Part shown: in pieces, positions 59,001 to 64,000 of the stretch
Numbering within the stretch: position 1 is the first letter of the stretch
Layout of the letters: every line of letters starts with the position of its first letter
Made by a program: the position numbers and the translations under genes
Notes under the pieces: model-generated
Databases searched by the model: none
The model's input: only the letters and a program-made list of their open reading frames with translations
Told to the model about the DNA's origin: nothing
Origin: Rhodamnia argentea
Lineage: Eukaryota > Streptophyta > Magnoliopsida > Myrtales > Myrtaceae
DNA: 64,000 nt
NCBI RefSeq assembly: GCF_020921035.1
Contig: NC_063154.1
Location: forward strand, 3,534,001 to 3,598,000
Direction of reading: 5' to 3'

Positions 59001-62000
59001 GTAGGTACCCATTTCCAAGGCTCGAACCAGTTTGAACCGTCTTTGAAGTGGTTGTTTTCCTTTAAGACAATTACAAGGAATGTTCTAGAACTTGTTGCAA
59101 TAATGCGATTTGAGTCCTAAAACTTCCATTTTGCGCATTCATCTTAAAACTTGCAACTTCGATGCACTTGAGTCCTTCCGTTAATTCTGTCAGTTTTAAA
59201 TGAATGCAAAATGTCACGTGGTTCTTTTTACAGTTTTTCAATTACATATGGCACTTAATAAAAAGTGCCCCATAAAGTTTCCGTCTACTAAACTTGATGG
59301 AGATGACGGAAGGACTGAAGCGGAGATTGTAACAAGTTTTAGGACTTAAATGCACAAAAATGAAAGTTTTGGAACTAGATTGACGGTGTTAAGCTATGGA
59401 TCCCTTCACCAATGCGCCTCTTGGTGCTCTCTCCCTCTCTCTAAGCTTTTGATAATTTTTTTTCTTTGTTTTTCAAAGTTAGAGATCGTGTTTCCTCTTT
59501 CTGGTGTTGGGAGAATCATAACTTGGAAATTCTATGAATTAACTCATAAGCCAACTCCAGCCTCAACAATTAAGCCCATTTGTTAATCACACAAGCAAAG
59601 GGAATTCAGCCACAACATGATCCAATGAGTACAACGTCTATCATGGAGCTTCTAGAACTTGAAGAGTAAATGCAGATTGTGAAGGCACGGTGGTACGATC
59701 TGTAAACTAAATAAGGATTTGTATGGTTTGAAAAAATCTTCATGAACATGGTTTGGAAAACTTACAGTAAACCTGGAGTTTGAAATGAATCGGTACGCTA
59801 CAATTCATTTAGTTTTCTATTGAACCTTTATATCATGCTTAAATGTTTTATCATTAAGGGGGGTCACATAAGTGTTGTTACTCGACAACAACATTCCATC
59901 AATGATTTCAACCCAAGGACAGGGCAAGTTGTCATATGTCCAAGTGAGGTAGCACATTTGCATCAGACATTCTAGAGGCAATTGGTATTCTTGAGTCAAG
60001 GGCAATTGGTACTCCTGCTATTCCTAGGGGTAAACAGTAGCGGATTGCGCGAACTCGACGCTACTCGAACCTCGGTGTGGGTACCAATCCACATGTTGGA
60101 TTTGCCTCTTGAAAAAATCTTAGACACAGGGACTCGTCTAAGAAGGATCCAAGGAATGGAAAGGAGTACCGAGGTACCTATAATTTAAGCTACACTTGTG
60201 CTCAATATTTAGAAAGGCTTAAGAGCAAAAATTTTAGTTCAATTTTCAATTTTTTCTTGACACGGACATGTTTTTAGGTTGTTTTCTGTTTAAAAACAAT
60301 TGTTTTTTCCAACATTCCATTAAGCATGACTTGGGTCAGAAAGCTTATATTACTGCTGTGCCTTTCTCAGGCCTTCTTCTCTTATTTTTGTGGCCCAGTG
60401 AACCACTTAAACCTAACAAGTGAACACAAAACAGCAAGGACACTGCATTCCTGTAGCAAAAAAAAAAAATTAAAAAGGAGCATGCCTCCAGAGAGAGACT
60501 GCCTGCACTTTCTTTCTCTCTCTTCATCTTGGGCTTCTTTTTTTTTTTTTTGGTCTCCTTTTTCTTCTTCATATTCTAAACCAAAAAAAAAAGAAAAGAG
60601 GACAAAAAACACAGAACCATAACTCAACTGCCATGGCAAGCCCTGTCCACCGTTCAGATGGCGAATCTAACATGGATCCCAAGTCCGTAACCGTGTCGTG
60701 TCGTGTCGACACAGGGTTGTCAGCCCAAAGTGCTGATCCTGGTAACAAAGTGCGAACTTAACTGACCAACCAATTAGTAAATTGAACTACCTTACTGTTA
60801 GTCAGCTTCTTGATTCACTGCACTGAGGCATTGGAATGAATGGTTCATATTGTTAGGTACAATAAAGGCAGTTGATGCCCAGATTAGGGAATAATCTTAT
60901 TTTGACATACGCCAACTCAAATTAAAGAAGCTGTCTAGCAAATTAAGTACACTCTGTTTTTATTGGAGGAACTCTTTATCTCATAAAAGAACAAGAAGCA
61001 AACAGTCGTGGCTAGGTCTAGTGCAAAGGCAAATATAAAGCTATAGCCTCTTTGGGAATTTTGTAGATACAGGCCATGTGATTACTTCTTCAGGCCAAAG
61101 TTGTAAGACATGAAGTCCCACATCGGGTGCAAAATTCCCTATGAAATCATTAATAAGAAAGACCAACCCTTTGGGTGGGAAATTCCCTGTGAGATGATCA
61201 ATAAGAAAGACCCACCCTCCACTACCTTGAATGGTCACATCTTGACTTTCTCTTTTTGGGGCTTGGCCACGCGAACCAAGCCAAGCAATAGTAGATGGCA
61301 TAAAGCAGGATCCCCTCTAGTAGGTTTGTCGTTTAAGGACAGGCTAGCCCTTAACAAATCTGACGAGGCCAGGGAGTGATCGCAATGATGAGGGCTTGAA
61401 AACAAGGTGTGATAACTGGCAGACTTCCTAGGATCGCTAGGGGGCAAGGATGGATCAAGTTACATATTGAACAGGGAGAGCACCGCAAGCCGATATAGAC
61501 AGATACTAATGAGTACAATAGTGCTCTGATGGAGGAATTTGTAATCAAAGTTCTACATCCGATGGAAGATAACTCAAGAAGTGATTCATAAGTTATACTC
61601 GCCTCCAAATGGTCACCTAGAGTGGTCATATCATGGATACTTTTTTTGGGGGTTGCTTGGCCCACAAGGATCCGGTCGGTCTTTATAGAAATGCACACTT
61701 CTAACCCAATGTTTTGTGGATCGAAGTTTTTCGACCGGAAGACCAAGAGCTAACTATCGAGACTTTGGGCCTTCCAGATTTCAGGAAATGGTTCATGCAT
61801 GTTTGTTGCCAGGGGATGAGTACTAAACAAATTGAGATTGATTGTATTTTTTTATGGAAGGAAAACTTAATCTTCGTAACAAGATTGCACATACGACATA
61901 CAAGCTCCAAGCTCCAACTTGAGGGGGAGTGTTGAGAGACCTCTTTGCAATCAACAATATAAGGTTAGACTCCATATGTTTGTGGAAATGGATCTTTGTC

Positions 62001-63226
62001 ATCTTTGTACCATAAATATAGAAAAAGGGGCATAGAAACCCTAATGGTTCAGTTCCAAATATCCTTTGTCTCTCTAAGAGTATCCATGCCCTCCACAAAT
62101 TATCAATCGTGACATCTAAAGGGCATCACAAGGCACTTATCCTACATAACACAAGTGAGAATGTGAATATTTTAACAGGGTATACAGATTTCAAGTGACT
62201 AACCATAAAAGTGCATCGATTTGGATCTATGAATAAAACTACCACGACTTCAATGCGTGAGAAAAACAATCCCCCGAACATGTATTATTAAACTGATCAT
62301 ATACGGGCTTAGACAATGCATTGAATTATGAAATAAAGAGAAAATCAAAAGCAGCAGCCTTCTACTTGTACTATGCAAAAGGAGGAAATCATTACCTGAG
62401 TGCCACTTCCATTGTCACTTCCATCCCTAACGCCGATGCTCTCAATATCATCCTCATCATTGCTGCCAGTGTTGTTGTCAGAGTCCTCACAACCGTTTGA
62501 CTTGGTAGATTTTTGAGTCCTTATACCACTTTCACTTCCGCTACCACTAGACTGCTAAGAGTATGAGCAACGAATAAAAAACAGAAGACAAAGGGGCCAC
62601 AGTAATATTCTCACAATATGAGTGTAAAAGAGCAAAATCTCACAGTTAAATATGGTTCAACTGTGGTCCTAGTATTTTCAAAGCAAAGAGTTCAGACATT
62701 TGTAGCCAAAACTAAATGTCATAACTTATACACATATAGAATAATACAATGAGAAGTCAAAGCTAATCCATAACGCAATGTCATGAAAAGGAGCTGAAAT
62801 ATTTCAGTGACTCACACTGTGGCATTTTCTCCAAACATGCTGCCAGAGATTTTTAAGCTCATTCTTTCTTATTGGCTTCACTAAGAAGTCAACTGCACCC
62901 TTCGATAAACATTTGAAGACTACACTCATGGAATCGTGAGATGACATCACTGCACACAAAACTCACCAGGTGTAGCAATTAAAAGTATCTAACCAATAAG
63001 ATAATAGGTAGAAAATGAGAATAATTTAGCATGAATATCAGGAAGTTTTCAGTAATTTACTCACTAATTACAGGAATGTTTTTCCAGGATTTGTGACTCA
63101 TAATCTTGCATAGGAGTCCAATGCCCGAAAAAGAAGGCATGGCAACCTCAGCCAAAACAAGGTCTATGTTATTGGACCGATCTTCCAAGACTTTCCATGC
63201 CTGTAGACCATTGGCTACAGCTGTAA
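56019..63226 (-). CDS. PRR7: Two-component-like pseudo-response regulator PRR7 (partial, N-terminus beyond right edge)
   Basis: Seven exons in the window: 63065-63226, 62816-62949, 62396-62551, 58017-58200, 57494-57920, 56602-57409 and 56019-56126, all in phase (1979 nt). The first two carry the pseudo-receiver domain from [11 protein letters not shown]. The usual phospho-acceptor Asp is replaced by Glu ([11 protein letters not shown]), and the Lys is kept ([13 protein letters not shown]). A Ser/Asp-rich linker and a divergent middle follow, with the clade motifs [11 protein letters not shown] and [10 protein letters not shown]. The C-terminus has a His-rich tract and a CCT domain split over the last two exons ([20 protein letters not shown] / [20 protein letters not shown]). 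PRR7 is a nuclear repressor of morning clock genes such as CCA1 and LHY (family knowledge). Two oddities: intron 58201-62395 is 4.2 kb, and the intron after 57494 starts with GC instead of GT. Confidence 0.93.
59116..59372. repeat. Short foldback element (family C) in the PRR7 intron
   Basis: The left arm 'cctaaaacttccattttgcg', continuing to 'gagtccttccgtta', is mirrored by the right arm 'gacggaaggactgaag ... aggacttaaatgcacaaaaa'. The arms are about 75 bp with a short loop. Typical MITE structure; no coding capacity. Confidence 0.65.
61918..62100 (+). mobile_element. Possible Ty1-copia LTR remnant
   Basis: The string 'cttgagggggagtgttgagag' (broken over 61918-61937) looks like the polypurine tract plus TG start of a copia 3' LTR, and a 'gtcccacatcggg' motif common in such LTRs occurs at 61113-61126. 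No integrase or reverse transcriptase frame and no matching second LTR were found. At most it is a decayed fragment. Confidence 0.35.
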
Positions 63227-64000
63227 CTGCAAGAACATTTCTATGTTAAATTGTTAATTCAGTGCAAATAAGTAATTCACAGAGTGGAATGAAGAAAATT
63301 TCATAACATACCAACATTTTCAAAGAAGACAACAAAACAAAAGAAAAACAGAAAAAAAAAACGGTTTTAAATAATGGACTGAATATCTATGCTTCTGTTA
63401 AATCTTCATGTTTGTCAATGAATACATGCTCTTTTGTATTTTCATCATTATAAGTCACAATGACATGAAGGAATGCACTACAATCCTTCAAGTGTTATCT
63501 GCTGTTTTATATATAAAGGATGTCTCTAAACCTGTGATTTGTAAAGGTAAAGATGATTCTCTACTAAGAACAAAATCACTAGTAAATGTATGCAGAAGAT
63601 CTGTATCTTGGACAAAGGAGAAGAGGATGAGTAGCAAAGATTCTATGTGGATCAGGATATGGTGGTTGTGAACCTCACCAACTAGCCACCAAATCACAGC
63701 CATCAAAAGGAAGGTCAAGATATCTACAAACTTGAAGATGGAAGAATCATGCAGAGACACAGTAGTTGTGAAAAGAGAAGAAATTAATTGCATTTCCACA
63801 AGTAACTATATGGTCCTGACATAGCTGTTCTTGAATTTAAGAAGAATGAGGTCAATGCACCTAGAAATGCTAAATGAAACATTTCCTTCAAGCATTTAAA
63901 ATCGGAGCAAAACAAACAAGCTCCAATGTTATGATGATTTAAAAGAATGCGAATTAAAAGAGCCATTTTTTAAATTTGTTTCTCAGTTATAATCTGACAT
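63227..64000 (-). other. PRR7 intron sequence to the window edge
   Basis: AT-rich sequence upstream of the first visible PRR7 exon. I looked for the preceding receiver exon (the LLVE-type start of the domain) and did not find it here, so it lies further right. Confidence 0.5.

Larger units (their letters stand above)
58201..62395 (-). other. 4.2-kb PRR7 intron with transposon-derived sequence
   Basis: Flanked by good AG (58202) and GT (62395) borders. It contains a foldback element (59116-59372), T/A tracts (60458-60600), a near-tandem pair of about 48 bp (61130-61225, each with 'ttccct.tga.at.at.aataagaaagacc') and a retrotransposon-like polypurine motif at 61918. No other gene was recognised. 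Confidence 0.65.

Noticed and set aside
61700..61935. Intact copia retrotransposon
   Set aside because: Only a polypurine-like motif and LTR-like words are present; no gag, integrase or reverse transcriptase frames exist in the intron.

Overview
This window is nuclear DNA of a flowering plant, most likely a woody eudicot. The genes have many short introns with plant-type splice sites, the spacers are AT-rich and full of small foldback elements, and there is a decayed insertion of chloroplast DNA. The foldback families (ends reading roughly 'gggaaaattaccaaaaaagtcctaaacc...' and 'agggttaatactacaaaaaa...') remind me of Myrtaceae such as Eucalyptus. That attribution is from memory and untested. 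No prokaryotic, viral or CRISPR-like system is present.

Layout, left to right. (1) 546-4015, minus: N-terminal part of a SAC3A-type mRNA-export/processing protein; its SAC3/GANP domain lies beyond the left edge. (2) 4.5-8.1 kb: spacer with three foldback elements. (3) 10642-14883, minus: a 1353-residue plant nuclear protein with a proline repeat, an acidic centre and an Arg/Ser-rich tail, unnamed here. (4) 16.7-20.5 kb: a GC-rich block and a scrambled plastid insertion (psbC twice, trnS-GGA, petD, psaB). (5) 21733-24585, plus: the splicing factor RS2Z32/33. (6) 28909-32621, plus: a 954-residue coiled-coil protein. (7) 33027-33626, minus: a small GC-rich gene for a single-pass membrane protein. 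(8) 35354-39079, minus: a nitrilase-family deaminated glutathione amidase with two possible starts. (9) 42106-46439, plus: a clade-D-like PP2C phosphatase. (10) 48550-51980, minus: plastid/mitochondrial phosphatidylglycerophosphate synthase. It is head-to-head with (11) 52229-53964, plus: Elongator subunit ELP6. (12) 56019-63226, minus: most of a PRR7-type clock pseudo-response regulator, with its N-terminus beyond the right edge.

Nine of the gene models were rebuilt exon by exon from splice sites, reading frame and family similarity. Each of the seven complete multi-exon models closes in frame (total coding length divisible by three and ending at a stop). Functions cover mRNA handling (SAC3A, RS2Z), tRNA wobble modification (ELP6), glutathione repair (amidase), phospholipid synthesis (PGPS), signalling (PP2C) and the circadian clock (PRR7); they are not an operon-like unit. 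The order coiled-coil / PP2C / PGPS, with SAC3A nearby, matches what I recall of Arabidopsis At3g55030-55060 and At2g39290-39340, so the segment looks like ordinary conserved plant synteny. I found no convincing new biological system. The points most worth a second look are the rearranged plastid insertion between diverged direct repeats, the foldback families, a 170-bp three-unit tandem array, a GC-AG intron and a 4.2-kb intron in PRR7, and the unnamed 1353-residue protein.
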